Positions 34,184 to 45,594 of a stretch of DNA of 64,000 nucleotides are shown piece after piece. Below the pieces are notes generated by a model. That model made no database searches. It saw only the letters and a program-made list of their open reading frames with translations, and was not told the origin of the DNA. The translations under genes and the position numbers were made by a program. Every line of letters begins with the position of its first letter. Position 1 is the first letter of the stretch. The stretch lies in assembly GCF_964355755.1 (NCBI RefSeq), contig NC_092674.1:4965001-5029000 (forward strand), given 5' to 3'. Source of the stretch: Antedon mediterranea (lineage: Eukaryota > Echinodermata > Crinoidea > Comatulida > Antedonidae).

Positions 34184-35467
34184 TTCTTCTTTCTTTCCCA
34201 GAATTTTGTTGCGCGTATATCTCTAAATCTTCTCAACATAACATTTTGTAACTTTATCAGAAGATTGATCTCTATCTGAATATGTCGTAATAAGGTTTTC
34301 GGTACCGTTTGAGTTGCGCAGCGTAAGTTACGCGCGATTTTATGAATTTCGCGTATTTAATTTAGATCGAAAACTATTAAACCATTTAAATTGAAACTTG
34401 GCAAAACTTTAATTTATATCATGCGCTAACTTTCTATGGAGAGAAAATGGCATGTTTCACAGAAAGTTACGCGCGCACGCGCGTTTAAAATTTCAAAATG
34501 GGAAAAATCAATTTCTAATCAACTTTCTACGCGTTTCATGTCATTTTGAGCATTTCAAAAATTCCCACGCGTGCGCAATTTTTTTACGCGCACGTGCGCA
34601 CGTAGCGCAAAAACATCATTTTTTTGCTTGATTTTTGTTTTTCCTGTCTTTTTTAGAAAATTTACCAACTTTCAAACAATTTTTACTTAAAATCACGTCA
34701 TACGAGCACGTAGAATTAAACAATTTACGCGCATTTTTGATGAAAAAGTTCAAAAATTTGTCAAAATTATGCCTTTTTTTAAACAATCATAGATTCTAAA
34801 CTACGTGGTGAACTTTTTTATAATTACACATTCTGTTAGTAGATTAGTTGCAGATATCAAATCATGCATCAATATGGCTAACCGGACATTGTGACGTCAT
34901 CGTATGACCACTCGAATATAAAATAAATGATTTTTGTCTCTTTCCTCGTAGCTCGTCACATTTAATATAGCGCATCTCCACTTATTTGTATTCCATTTCC
35001 CCCCATTTTTTTATGTTGTCTAGCTCTATCAATTATCTTTCGGACGATTCACCATTTTCAAAATTGTGATGAAGTCATCATGTTCAAAAGCGTCAATAAC
35101 TTTGGTCACTTATTTTCACCTATTCTGCACTGTATGTAGTACGTATACAGTATATAGTGTATACCGTATATACTCAGACGTGACGAAAAATAGAGAGCGC
35201 ACTGAAATTGTTGTGATGACGTCATCATGTTCAAAAGCGTCAATAACTTTGGTCACTTATTTTCACCTATTCTGCACTTTATGTAGTACGTATACAGTAT
35301 ATAGTGTATACCGTATATACTCAGACGTGACGAAAAATAGAGAGCGCACTGAAATTGTTTCAATGACTTAATCGTTTTTCTGCGCGCAATATTTTAACGT
35401 ATGACGTGCGCGTGGCCTTTGCGCTGCGGATAACCTAACTCGTCCGTAGTGACGAGTTCAAATCTAG
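34184..35467 (+). mobile_element. Helitron-like non-autonomous element, copy B (tandem)
   Basis: Directly follows copy A and aligns with it from TCTTCTTTCTTTC onward (CAACATAACATTTTGTAACTTT; TTACGCGCGCACGCGC; CATACGAGCACGTAGAATT; GACGTCATCGTATG). It ends with hairpin AACTCGTCCGTAGTGACGAGTT-type sequence and CTAG at 35464-35467. Copies A and B share the end structure but are diverged. Confidence 0.6.
35066..35371 (+). repeat. 153-bp perfect-like tandem duplication in copy B
   Basis: Two adjacent copies of about 153 bp (CATGTTCAAAAGCGTCAATA through GAGAGCGCACTGAAATTGTT). Because the unit is a multiple of three it leaves a 101-codon ORF made of two repeats; this is not a gene. Confidence 0.9.
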
Positions 35468-36626
35468 TTATGTTTTACATTGTAATGTTTAATGTCTTTT
35501 AGAAACTCAGACCAAAAATCCTTTTTTTTTTTAGATTCCACACATCATTTTTAACAAGGCTTTTTCTTGTGATCTGTTTTTTTAAAACTGTATGTACAGT
35601 GAAACAATAAAAATGATATGAAAAATTAATATGATTTTGAAATTATGAAGAATCAGATATACAATAATTCGGTAAATAATGGCCAATGTAGTACACAGTA
35701 GTATAACAATAATGATATAATAATATGCTGCGCATGAGGCCCAGCCTAGCTATGCTAGTTAATAATAATAGTATTATATGCAAAAGATAATACGGACATG
35801 CATTAATTTGTTTGTTTTAAGGTTGTTATAGTTTTGATGTTATTTTTTAATGTATTCATCATGTGGAGATCTAAGATGGGATAAACCGCCTGCAAGAAAC
35901 AGGTTAGATTCACAATTCACAGAATATTCTACTGATAAAAATATTGTAGGCTGGCCTATATAAAAACCGAACAGAAAAGATTCGATATAGGCTACAAAAC
36001 ACCTCGGAAACTGCCATTTGGATATGTTGACGCAACTCTAGGAAAAGTGACGCTTTAGTAACGCAATTTACTTACAGAAACAAAGTACATATATTTTTCC
36101 CTCTAAAAAAATGGTATCGTCAGGAATATGTTCCTCCTGGCAGACATACCGCCTTGCAGACATTACAGAAACAAAGTACAGATATATTCCCTCTAAAAAA
36201 AATGGTATCGTCGAGAATATGTTCCCCTGGCGGACATACCGCCTGGCAGACATACCGCATGGCAGACAGTCTGCAGCAGGATCTCTATCACTAGGTCTGC
36301 GCGATGGTTTCTTCTTAGTTGCTATGGCAACAGGGATAGTGTTGAAAAGGCGACTGGTTGTACCTTTTTGATGGTTATGTTTAGGGTGATCCCTTAATGC
36401 TTACATTTGTTGTATTTTGTACCTTTTAATAGTTTTATAGATTTCGTAGATTGTCAGTTATAGTTTTTTCCTTCATAGGTATTAAAGTTTAACAGTAGAA
36501 ATTCACAGATGTTTTTCATTGTGCTGCATCCATAGGCTCACAGCTTTGTAAGTTATGTCATACTATAAAAGATACTGTATGTAGCAACAAACTATGTAAC
36601 AATTTAATTAACAATAATATAGCATA
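35468..36626. other. ValRS intron with a short tandem repeat
   Basis: At about 36075-36260 two copies of a roughly 93-bp unit share ACAGAAACAAAGTACA, CTCTAAAAAAATGGTATCGTC and GGCAGACATACCGC. Nothing else is recognised. Confidence 0.5.
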
Positions 36627-36924
36627 TGTTGTGAACGGCGCCCGCTGGGTAAACAGACCACCCCTCCGACCGAACGAGGGCGTCGCCCCGATAGCTTGAT
36701 CTGCATACAGGGGGTATGCGAATGTTAACGTGGGACCTCGACGCCGCCCGAACCGGTCTATTCGAAGCAGGAACCAAGGAGAAACGGACGCAACCGGAAT
36801 TGACCAATATATTTGGATTTACTGCTTTCGGATACTTGTGTGATTTAGGACAAGCGGGACTGTTAAGGTAAGCCTAGTAGCTTTCATTATCAGGCCATTC
36901 CAGCACCGACCTAAAATCACAACA
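36627..36924 (+). repeat. 5' LTR of the 14.5-kb retrotransposon
   Basis: 298 bp, starting TGTTGTGAAC and ending ATCACAACA (short inverted ends TG..CA). It is flanked on the left by CATA (36623-36626), matched by CATA after the 3' LTR. It differs from the 3' LTR at one position I could find (TATGCGAAT here, TATGCAAAT there). Confidence 0.95.
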
Positions 36925-36945
36925 TTGGCGCTGCGAGCAAAAGCT
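36925..36945 (+). other. Primer-binding site region
   Basis: TTGGCGCTGCGAGC directly follows the 5' LTR. TGG is what pairs with the CCA end of a tRNA. The priming tRNA was not identified. Confidence 0.5.
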
Positions 36946-37795
36946 CGGAATTTTTTTTTTTTTTTTTTGGTGGGGAGGCGGGTGCCTTGATTGCCAGCTG
37001 GCATTCTTAACGTGATCGGGTTGATTGCAAGGTATTTCGTCCTCTGCTGAAACTATTAACTTATTGTGCTTACGGTGCATTTGTTAGTTTATTGAAGTCG
37101 ATATCTTTATTGAAGATTACAACATACCGGTAAAGTTAATCACGCAGTATTGTGGCATTTGGATACTTGCTGATTAGCGTATCGACGGGGTAGTCGATGC
37201 GTACCGGTAGTTGTATTTATTTTGCTATAGTTGAAGGATTAGTGGGCAGTTTACTAGGCCGTATCACCTGGTGGGATACTAGGCGTGGCCGTTGAACTGA
37301 GTGGCACCACTAATTTTAACTTTGATTGTTTTTTATTGATAACATCTTTTTCGTCCATCAGTCAGGTTTTTCATCTTGAGAAATTATACTGGCTGTGTGC
37401 AATATATTGTGTTAACTTCACAGTGGCATTACCGCTTTCCTTTCTTTGCATCGGGGGAAGGTTTAGTGGTAAGTGTTGTTAAACTGTATCGACGTCTCTT
37501 TTTAATAATCTAGTTGCTTGTTATTGCAGGTTTGCTGGTGCAATATTTTAACTGTATTTGTATCGCCAGCTGCCATTTTGCAATATTTGTGTGTGTGTTA
37601 TTGCACTGACGATATTTTATTATACTGGTGTGCTTGTATTTATTACTACGTCTATCAGTATTTTAATCCATATTGTATTCTATGCTAAATAACATCTGTT
37701 ATCTCACACTGCAGCTAGTTTTACCACACTGAAGATCGTAAAGTGTTACTACAACTTTTATTCCGGGCCAGTCTGTTTTCTTCTGGAAAGCTTGA
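36946..37795 (+). other. LTR-element leader, part 1
   Basis: Non-coding leader between the primer-binding site and E3. Contains a T-rich run at 36952-36968. A 65-codon ORF at 37285 has a hydrophobic composition but no support. Confidence 0.4.
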
Positions 37796-40700
37796 TAGTC
37801 CAGGAGTATTAGACTTTGAGGTAGAAATAAATATGCTAAAGCTGAATTTTTCAGGATAGGTCCCTAATGTTGTCTGAAACAACATACTAAAAGTCCCCGG
37901 GTTTCCCCGTTGTGCTTCAACCCGATTGGGCCATTTTTCAAAATGGCGGCCATCTTAAAATTATTTACTATATGCTGACAACCAGTAGATGTAAGTAAAC
38001 AATCTTGGTGTCAAAATACTCAGAAGACCCATATTTATATTCACTGTAATGAGAAAGTTTAACAAAAAATGGTCAGAAATGCCTGTTTTGACCTTTGACC
38101 CTAAATTTGGATTATCTCAATATCTCATCAACGACTGGCCGTAGAGACTTCAAAGTTGTCCCAAATTATTCAGAATGCCCAACTTTCTATTCACTTTAAT
38201 GAAAGAAAAATACCAAATTCCTTTAGAAACCTTCTATTTTGACCTTTGAACTATTGACCTAGACATATTTTAATTGTATAGACATCTTGGTGATCAATAG
38301 GAGTACACAAGCGAAATTGGTGTCAAAATACTCAGAAGACCCATATTTATATTCATTATAATGGAAAAGTTTTTAAAAAAATGACCGGAAATGCATGTTT
38401 TGAACTTTGACCCTAAATTTGGATTATCTCAATATCTCATCAACGACTGGCCGTAGAGACTTCAAAGTTGTCCCAAATTATTCGGAATGCCCAACTTTCT
38501 ATTCACTTTAATGAAAGAAAAATACCAAATTCCTTTAGAAACCTTCTATTTTGACCTTTGAACCTTTGATCTAGTCATATTTTATACCAAAATTGTATAG
38601 AAATCTTGGTGATCGATAGGAATACATAAGGGAATTTGGTGTCAAAATACTCCAAAACACCCATGTTTCTGAAATAATGTACTAAATGCGATTGAAAGTG
38701 TTTTGACCTTTGACCTTAATCATTACATTTTAATGAGAATTAGTCTCATTTCGTGCCTAGCTTACCTGTATAAACCGATAATAGCCCGTGCTCTCCAGAG
38801 GGAGGGCTTAGATGCAAAAAGTTAAATTTAAGTTGACATAAAGATAGACAGAATCTAACAATTCATCAGTATGGCCATTGCCATGAGAGGTAAAATTCAT
38901 TCCAAATTGCTCAGATGCTAAACAGACAAACCAAGCCCCAATTTTAAACTATATATATATGATACATTTTACTGTCTGTTTGGGCTTTAGCCTGTTTTCA
39001 CTTCTTTTATTCATTAGTAACCAAACAAATGTTGAAATATCAAGGTTAGAAATTAGTCCTCCAAAAAATGCCACGCATTCTCTATATGGCTAATGTCCAT
39101 GTTTAAACTTTGGAGCTACACCAATTCTGAAATGTTTCCTCTTCGGCAGTGTCATTTAATATAGCAGAGACCACTACTGGTTGATTTGACACACACTTAT
39201 TGGTAAAATTGTTGGTTTTTTTTCAATTGAGCTGCACTATTACATTTCTTTGTGTATATAGGTCTGGAGTACATAATTCATCTTATAACATTTTTTAAAT
39301 TGTCTAAAACTGCACACTGTACATAGTCACCCACCCAACCATTTATCAAGGTCTCAGTCTAAGTCTCATTTAGGCTCTAGTCATACAGTACCTCCGATTC
39401 TTATCTGATATGATGCAATTTAATTTTAAAAGAATTATTGCATTTATCTTTAAGATGTGAACATTTTTCTCTGTTTTTTTTTTCTAATCAAAATTCTCTA
39501 AAAATCGAAAATACTTCAGGACTATATGATGGTTAATAAAATAAGGGCATGGAAATCTGTTGAAGACCATAACAACTTTACAGTGACAATTTCTTTATAA
39601 TCCATCTTGATAGATTTGAAAGAGTTTCATATTGTATTTTATTATTTAGGTGATTTGTCAAATGACACATTGTGACCCTTTGATACCTGAAATTATGGCC
39701 TCATATCTATATTGATGAATATTATTATTCGTCCATCGGACATTTTTTCTAGGCTGTTTCAGATAAATTTGACATCTCATGGCATGATGAATGGTATGAT
39801 ATGTCCATCATGCTATTTGGGACTTGAATTATTAAATTATAATGTAGTGATTAAAGTCAAAGGTAAAAAAACATGGGTGTTTTGGAATATTTTGACAACA
39901 AATTCGCTTATGTATTCCTATCGATCACCAAGATTTCTATATAATTATGATATAAAATATTGTATTGGCCAGATCAATAGTTCAAATGGCAAAATGGGTG
40001 GTTTCTAAAGGCTTTTAGTATTTTTCTTTAACTACAGTGAATAGATAGTTGGGCACACTGCTTAATTTAGGACAATTTTGAAGTCTCTACGGCCAGCAGT
40101 TGATGCGGTATTGAGATAACCCTAATTTAGGGTCAAAGTTATAAATTTTGAAACCAATTTCGTATCCTATCGATCACCAAGATGTCTATCAAAATAAATA
40201 TGCCTATGTCAATAGTTCAAAGGTCAAAATAGAAGGTTTCTAAAGGTTTTTGGTATTTTTCTTTCATTAAAGTATTTAAATAGAAAGTTGGGCATTCCGA
40301 ATAATTTGGGACAACTTTGAAGTCTCTACGGCCAGTCGTTGATGAGATATTGAGATAATCCAAATTTAGGGTCAAAGTTCAAAACATGCATTTCCGGTCA
40401 TTTTTTAAAAACCTTTTCCTTTATAATGAATATAAATATGGGTCTTCTGAGTATTTTGACACCAATTTCGCTTATGTACTCCTATCGATCACCAAGATGT
40501 CTATAAAATTAAAATATGCTTAGGTCAATAGTTCAAAGGTCAGAATAGAAGGTTTCTAAAGGAATTTAGTATTTTTCTTTCATTAGAGTGAATAGAAAGT
40601 TGGGCATTCTGAATAATTTGGGACAATTTTGAACTCTCAACGGCCAGTCGTTGATGAGATATTGAGATAATCCAAATTTATGGTCAAAGGTCAAAACAGG

Positions 40701-40997
40701 CATTTCCGGTTATTTTTTTAAAAACTTCTCCATTACAGTGAATATAAATATTGGTCTTCTGAGTATTTTGACACCAAAATTGTTTACTTACACCTACTGG
40801 TTGTCAAAATATGGTAAATAATGTTAAGATGGCCGCCATTTTGAAAAAATGGCCCAATCAGGTTGAAGCACAACGGGGAAACCCGGGGACTTTTAGTATG
40901 TTGTTCCAGACAACATTGGGGACCTATCCTGAAAAATTCAGCTTTAGCATATTTATTTCTACCTTTGGCCCTTTTTTTGTCTAATACTCCTGGACTA
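37796..40997. mobile_element. E3: non-autonomous long-inverted-repeat transposon in the LTR-element leader
   Basis: Ends TAGTCCAGGAGTATTAGAC at left and its complement at right, flanked by TGA at 37793-37795 and 40998-41000. The inverted repeat is at least 250 bp, including AAATAAATATGCTAAAGC, CCCCGGGTTTCCCCGTTGTG and CAAAATGGCGGCCATCTTAA. It continues into arrays of GACCTTTGACC, CTCATCAACGACTGGCCGT and GAATGCCCAACTTTCTATTC words in mirrored orientation. The arms differ by several substitutions and one replaced stretch. There is no coding sequence; ORFs at 39712 and 40784 are chance frames in the arms. The TAGTC ends and 3-bp duplication match E2. Confidence 0.85.
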
Positions 40998-41000
40998 TGA

Positions 41001-41367
41001 AGACTGTTCACGTGATTTGTGACTTCAATTCACACGCTGATTATCACTGCCTTTCTGTGGAGGGGAGTGGTCTGGTGATCAGTGTTCGTTGAGCATTACC
41101 AAGATCTGGATTTGAAGTATCGTCATCATTTGAATGCTGTGCAATTGGTGAATGTATCACAAATGTTTTAATAGTTTTATGCCCATTTTAATAGTACAGG
41201 CATTGGTATTTTATGGCATTTTACATTCCTAGTTTATACACAGTATTCATCTTAAACCGGATAAGTACTAGTGGCAAAACATACATTTACTGTAGATACA
41301 TTTTATTGAAAGTCTTTGACCTCTGGCAATACTTTTCTACTTTTAAGTGTATCGTATGTTTTAAAGA
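41001..41367 (+). other. LTR-element leader, part 2
   Basis: Non-coding stretch between E3 and the gag start codon. Nothing recognised. Confidence 0.4.
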
Positions 41368-43164
41368 ATGCCTCATGTTGCAATAAATTTCTGGACAGAG
41401 CCGGATCTCGTCCATCTACTAGGAAAGAGGGCTAGGAAAATTACTGATTGGAGGTCCAAATTTGGAAATATCAGACCCTGTGACTTAGAATATTTAACTG
41501 GAATCAAGTGCTTGTCATCCAAAACAACTCGCTGGGATTTCACACCGAATCCTCAATTAGTGAGTAGTTGGGTTCAGAACACTAGCACTCCTCAGCTGTT
41601 CCATGCAGCACAGGTTCCATTTGGAACTTATTCCGGTGATTTACCTGGTGGTAGTTTCTCATGGAGACACACCAGTACCAACCAACCTAGTTCTGACCAC
41701 AGAGAAAAGACAGATTCAGGTTCTAGGAATACTCACTATAGGTATGCAACCAAAGCAGAATGTCAACCAATATCTGAGCTGTTAGCTTTAGACTCTAGTC
41801 TTAATGTACGGGGTTACCAGTGCACTAAAGGTAGTAAAACCTCAAAAACTAGATCTGTGTCTAAGCTTTTTAGATTACTGACAGAGGATTGTTTCAGTGA
41901 CTCTTCTAGTAGCTCTAGTCTTATGGACTCCAGCTCTAGTAATGATGAGAGTTGTACAAGTGACGAAGATAGTGATCAGGATAGGGCTTATCGTAAATAT
42001 TCTACGAGTGTTCAATCTAGAAGACGACACTCGCATGGGCATTCCCAACGATCACAAAAACTATTGAGACAAAAAGACATTCCCAAGTCTCTAACTTTTA
42101 ATGGCTGGGATGATGACTGGTATCCTTTTAAGAAACGGTTCAGATCTTTCGCAAAGGCGCAGAACCTTACCACCGGGGATAGTAAAAATGCCCTTTTTTG
42201 GTGTATGGAGGGACCTGCGGCAAAGTTCTTAACCAATCTTTTAAGGATGGAGCCAACATTAGACTTCAAAGAGATGATGGATGTCCTCAGTGTACGTTTC
42301 GGTGACGGTGAGCGGTCTCTAAAACAGGAACGACACGAAACTTTAGAAAAATGGGGACGTAGAGTCATGACGGTAACCGAGAAAGCCTGTAGTGATCTAC
42401 CTAGATCTAGAGTGCAAAGGCTACAGGTGGAATGGTTCTGCACTGGGTGTCACGACAAGGATGCTGGTGAGTATGTTTCACGGAAACATTGTGCTACTAT
42501 CACCGAAGCTCTTGAAAAATATAGGAGGTTTGACTGTCGCCGCAAAGGATTGTACAGAGAGCATGGGAGAAAAGTCAGAAATGATTTAATGCCCCGTACT
42601 AGGTCTATGACTTATACTCTCTGTAGCTCAACCCATCATCACATATCCTCACACGAAGATGAAGCCGAAAACCATTATCAAGCTTCTGAAATCTGGAGTA
42701 GGTCGAAAGCGGAGTCATCAATTGGAGAAGAGGACGTGCCCAATGGGAAATCTCTTACCATGATGAAGGCTGCAGGGCGGCAAGGTAAAAACAGACTTCC
42801 TGCCACATCCGATGAACTCCAACTTGTGGCATCTTACTCTTCACCAACATCGGACATGCTTCCTGTAGCAGGCCCGTGTATTACCATGGAACAACTAGAG
42901 ACCACAAAACAAGGGTGCATTTTACCCACTGGTGAAATGCCTAACCCTGTCACACCAACAAGTGAATTGACAAGAAAGAAGAAAAGTCAAGAATCAGTGT
43001 CAAAATCTGCCCGTGCTAATCTGGATTTCCCAGTGGTTGACTCATGGTCGGCTAGCATTTCGGGTCAGGAAAGGACACATACAGCACACACCACAGCTCT
43101 TGACTTCACAGTGGTTGAATCATGTTTAGCCACCCTTGTTGAAGACCTAGAAGAGAGGACTTAG
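41368..43164 (+). CDS. Gag-like polyprotein of the LTR element (598 aa)
   Basis: Residues about 1-230 are of unknown function and include Ser-rich stretches. From about residue 235 the pattern IPKSLTFNGWDDDWYPFKKR, then AKAQNLTTGDSKNALFWCM, GPAAKFLTNLL and DVLSVRFGDGERSLK is that of the retrotransposon Gag capsid domain (F-G-DW..F, CL-GPA, L..RF). No CCHC knuckle is evident; a basic, Cys/His-containing part follows (GCHDKDAGEYVSRKHC). The frame ends at TAG (43162-43164), but the same frame stays open for 217 codons beyond the next two codons. The ATG at 41368 is the first long-frame start after the leader. Confidence 0.75.
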   Translation: MPHVAINFWTEPDLVHLLGKRARKITDWRSKFGNIRPCDLEYLTGIKCLSSKTTRWDFTPNPQLVSSWVQNTSTPQLFHAAQVPFGTYSGDLPGGSFSWRHTSTNQPSSDHREKTDSGSRNTHYRYATKAECQPISELLALDSSLNVRGYQCTKGSKTSKTRSVSKLFRLLTEDCFSDSSSSSSLMDSSSSNDESCTSDEDSDQDRAYRKYSTSVQSRRRHSHGHSQRSQKLLRQKDIPKSLTFNGWDDDWYPFKKRFRSFAKAQNLTTGDSKNALFWCMEGPAAKFLTNLLRMEPTLDFKEMMDVLSVRFGDGERSLKQERHETLEKWGRRVMTVTEKACSDLPRSRVQRLQVEWFCTGCHDKDAGEYVSRKHCATITEALEKYRRFDCRRKGLYREHGRKVRNDLMPRTRSMTYTLCSSTHHHISSHEDEAENHYQASEIWSRSKAESSIGEEDVPNGKSLTMMKAAGRQGKNRLPATSDELQLVASYSSPTSDMLPVAGPCITMEQLETTKQGCILPTGEMPNPVTPTSELTRKKKSQESVSKSARANLDFPVVDSWSASISGQERTHTAHTTALDFTVVESCLATLVEDLEERT

Positions 43165-43821
43165 CTACCAGTGCCTGATTTCCCAGTGTTTAATCCAGGG
43201 GAGAAGCCAGGAAAAACTAAACCTGATGGTACCAGAGAACCACGTAGACGACGGCAACTACCCACCATTCCGGTAGAGTGGCCTGAACCAACATGGAGTC
43301 CACAAACTCCAGAACAACACAGACGATGGCCGCAACTACCTACCAATCTGGTAGATAAGCCTGAACTACCTCGACGAAGACGGAAATTACCTACCGTTCC
43401 GAAAGGAAGACAAACTATGATATCCGCTCTTCCTGTTGCTGATATCCGATCTGCCAGTATTGGAGTCTGTAACACTCCAGTGACTTCGGTCACAACTGGA
43501 TCTGATCGGACTAGTTGTAAACAGGCTGCGAAAGATGTGGGGTCGACTACAGTGGAGGTTACTACCGTATCGACAGACCAACCCCAGGTTAGAATGGTAA
43601 CTGAAGTACCCTCTGAACACAAGGTAAGCATGCTTTGTCTTTCAGGTACAGAGTTTACGGTGACATCTTCCTTTCCTATCAGAGAGCAAGGCCGTAGCTC
43701 TCAACAGTTACATTCTTGGCTACTCACCCCGACTAGACCTGGGGTTCTACACAGCAGGACTGAGAAAGTAGACCCCAAGCTAGCTGGGACGATTCCGTGG
43801 GATCCAGGAGGTGAAACTTAA
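43165..43821 (+). CDS. In-frame extension after the gag UAG codon
   Basis: Same frame as gag, with the TAG at 43162-43164 as the only stop; the codon after TAG is CTA. It is rich in proline and arginine with a repeated RRRQLPT-type motif (REPRRRRQLPTIP, ELPRRRRKLPTVP, spaced about 45 residues), then Ser/Thr-rich sequence. It ends at TAA 43819-43821. It could be the protein made by UAG read-through, as in some retroviruses, or the 5' remnant of pol made accessible by a point mutation. No protease or RT motif is seen. Confidence 0.5.
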   Translation, partial: LPVPDFPVFNPGEKPGKTKPDGTREPRRRRQLPTIPVEWPEPTWSPQTPEQHRRWPQLPTNLVDKPELPRRRRKLPTVPKGRQTMISALPVADIRSASIGVCNTPVTSVTTGSDRTSCKQAAKDVGSTTVEVTTVSTDQPQVRMVTEVPSEHKVSMLCLSGTEFTVTSSFPIREQGRSSQQLHSWLLTPTRPGVLHSRTEKVDPKLAGTIPWDPGGET

Positions 43822-44335
43822 TGGATGCTGTCACTTCTGACTGCGCTTTCTGAGTGTAGTCTACAAGAATCTTGACGGAATCAGACTGGAATTGTGCCCA
43901 TGATGACGGAGCAGTTGAGTTGATTCGTTTCTACTGGAAACCTCAACCTAACTCACATCAATATCAACCTGCCAAATGGTTGCATTACTTTTGCTCGTGG
44001 CAATGTGATGTACATTTGTTGAACTCAGATTGATCTTGGAAGTTGCTGCAGATGGTAGGTATAGTGATGCAGGAGCTGATATCTGTACATCAGTATGCCT
44101 CCTGAGCTTCACACTTACTATGATGATGTAGGAGAAGACGTACAGTACCCACATTTCAGGGAGTTTCCCCGGTGTATTCAAGCTAGTGTGAGAAAGGTGG
44201 AATGCTTCCCTTTTAGAATGGGGAGGTGTGTTGTGAAAGGGGTCTCCCGCTTGAATACCCTGTCCAGTTTGCTCATTTGCATGTAAATCAGCTGGGACAG
44301 GTGCTCGACCGGTTATTAGTTCTTGTTTATTTCAG
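43822..44335 (+). pseudogene. Site of the missing pol region
   Basis: About 500 bases with only short open frames lie between the gag extension and the integrase-like tail at 44336. A normal pol would need about 3 kb here, so most of it has been deleted. No RT signature (xxDD) is found in any frame by eye. Confidence 0.45.
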
Positions 44336-44632
44336 GTGCAGCTGAGAAATAAGACGGTGGTTTTAAATCATGACAAGCTGAAGCCCTGTCGGGATCGACA
44401 GCTTCCTAAATGGCTGGCTGATTTTAATTTACCTTCTCTTTCTTCACCTACAGATCCGGATGCAGGACCGTTGTATTGTCTATGTCGCCAGCCCCGGGCC
44501 GGCTCGTTTATGATACAATGTGACTATTGCGAGGTGTGGTACCACGGTGCATGTGTGAATATTGCACCATCTGAGGCCTTGGACATCGACTTATATCGAT
44601 GTGCGGACTGCAAGTCCTCAGTTAACAATTAA
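44336..44632 (+). CDS. Integrase C-terminal remnant fused to a PHD finger
   Basis: The start reads VQLRNKTVVLNHDKLKPC followed by RQLPKWL. This is the usual end of Gypsy-type integrase, where a beta strand is followed by (H/N)-(H/F)D(K/R)LKP. After about 15 residues a C4HC3 PHD finger follows: CLCRQ, MIQCDYCEVWYHGACV, and YRCADC, with the WYH core and a W next to it as in H3K4me-binding PHD fingers. The stop is at 44630-44632. A PHD at the integrase end could direct integration to marked chromatin; that is inference. The true start is lost with the deleted pol, so this frame has no natural start codon. Confidence 0.75.
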   Translation: MQLRNKTVVLNHDKLKPCRDRQLPKWLADFNLPSLSSPTDPDAGPLYCLCRQPRAGSFMIQCDYCEVWYHGACVNIAPSEALDIDLYRCADCKSSVNN

Positions 44633-44665
44633 GTACTCACGTTTACCTTCTCTTCTTCCTCAGAT

Positions 44666-45274
44666 ATGGATCAGTTACCGTTTGCTGACGGAAGTGATAC
44701 GGAGATTTCCGAGATGGAAGAGGATGTGCTCCTGGCTAGTCCGGGGGTACAGGAGGAACTGACGGTGGCTGGGGATACGGGAGGGGCTTGCCCGGCGGCG
44801 AGCACCCCAGCCAAGGGGAAACCAATCTGCCATCTGATGACCCCGAAAGAAGAAGCAGTGGCTGGGGATACGAGAGGGGCTTGCCCGGTGGCGAGCACCC
44901 CAGCTAAGCAGAAACTAAAATGCCATCTGGGATGTGGTCCAGTGAGCAACATACGGGTCCACGTCACGAAGACGCATGCCCCGGCATGTTTCCGACCACT
45001 GGAACGGAGTTCTTGGCGGAGGGCACGAGTGCAGTGGCGGGCACTCACCAGTTTGGCAGCGGAGGGCCTTGGTAAAGGCAGAACACCAGAGGACCTGAGA
45101 TGTCTCCTGAACGCCCAGCACCTTATGGGGGATGGCACTGATGTCCTACCTCCGGATAGGAAAACTCGTAGTGCCATCCTTATGCTGACACGGGTGATTG
45201 GGGGAAAGAGGCCCCCGCCTCTCACGATAGCTCCGGTTATCAGTCACCCGTCGGCTCTCATACACTGGCGCTGT
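44666..45274 (+). CDS. ORF3 of the LTR element, N-terminal part (interrupted by hAT)
   Basis: Starts MDQLPFADGSDTEISEMEED, acidic. Two imperfect repeats follow (TVAGDTGGACPAASTPAK and AVAGDTRGACPVASTPAK), then a C-x3-C-x8-H-x4-H zinc-finger-like KCHLGCGPVSNIRVHVTKTH and an arginine-rich helical region. The natural frame runs to the hAT boundary at 45274; the frame then reads into the transposon to 45325. The protein continues at 49857 with a TatD-like domain. It sits where env or an accessory ORF would be in a retroelement. Confidence 0.65.
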
Positions 45275-45594
45275 CAGGGCTGCAAATTAACTTTTTCACT
45301 TGGTAGCACTATAAAATTTTTATGACAGCTCATAATAATTTTTGGTAGCACCACCAATTTTTTTGGTAGCACCTGATCAACTTTGTTCATCGACAACTAA
45401 CCCTTCTCCCCTACCCCCATCCCACACACAAAAAAAAACCAAAACACACTAAAGCAAACTGCATGTACAACAGTAACACTCAGTTACCATCAGAGGCAAC
45501 CAACCAATAAAACTTTATTTCTTTATTAAATGATTAAAGAATACAATGTAAGATATGACAGTAGTAATATAATGTTGTGCCAGGGATCATTGAT

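Noticed and set aside
35066-35371. 101-codon ORF in the Helitron-like region
   Set aside because: Made of a tandem duplication with a length divisible by three; no domain.
39712-41011. ORFs of 98 and 75 codons in E3 (39712-40008 and 40784-41011)
   Set aside because: They lie in the inverted-repeat arms and subterminal arrays and show no protein pattern.
43161-43631. 156-codon minus-strand ORF opposite the gag extension
   Set aside because: Mirror of a proline/arginine-rich plus-strand frame; the plus strand continues gag in frame.
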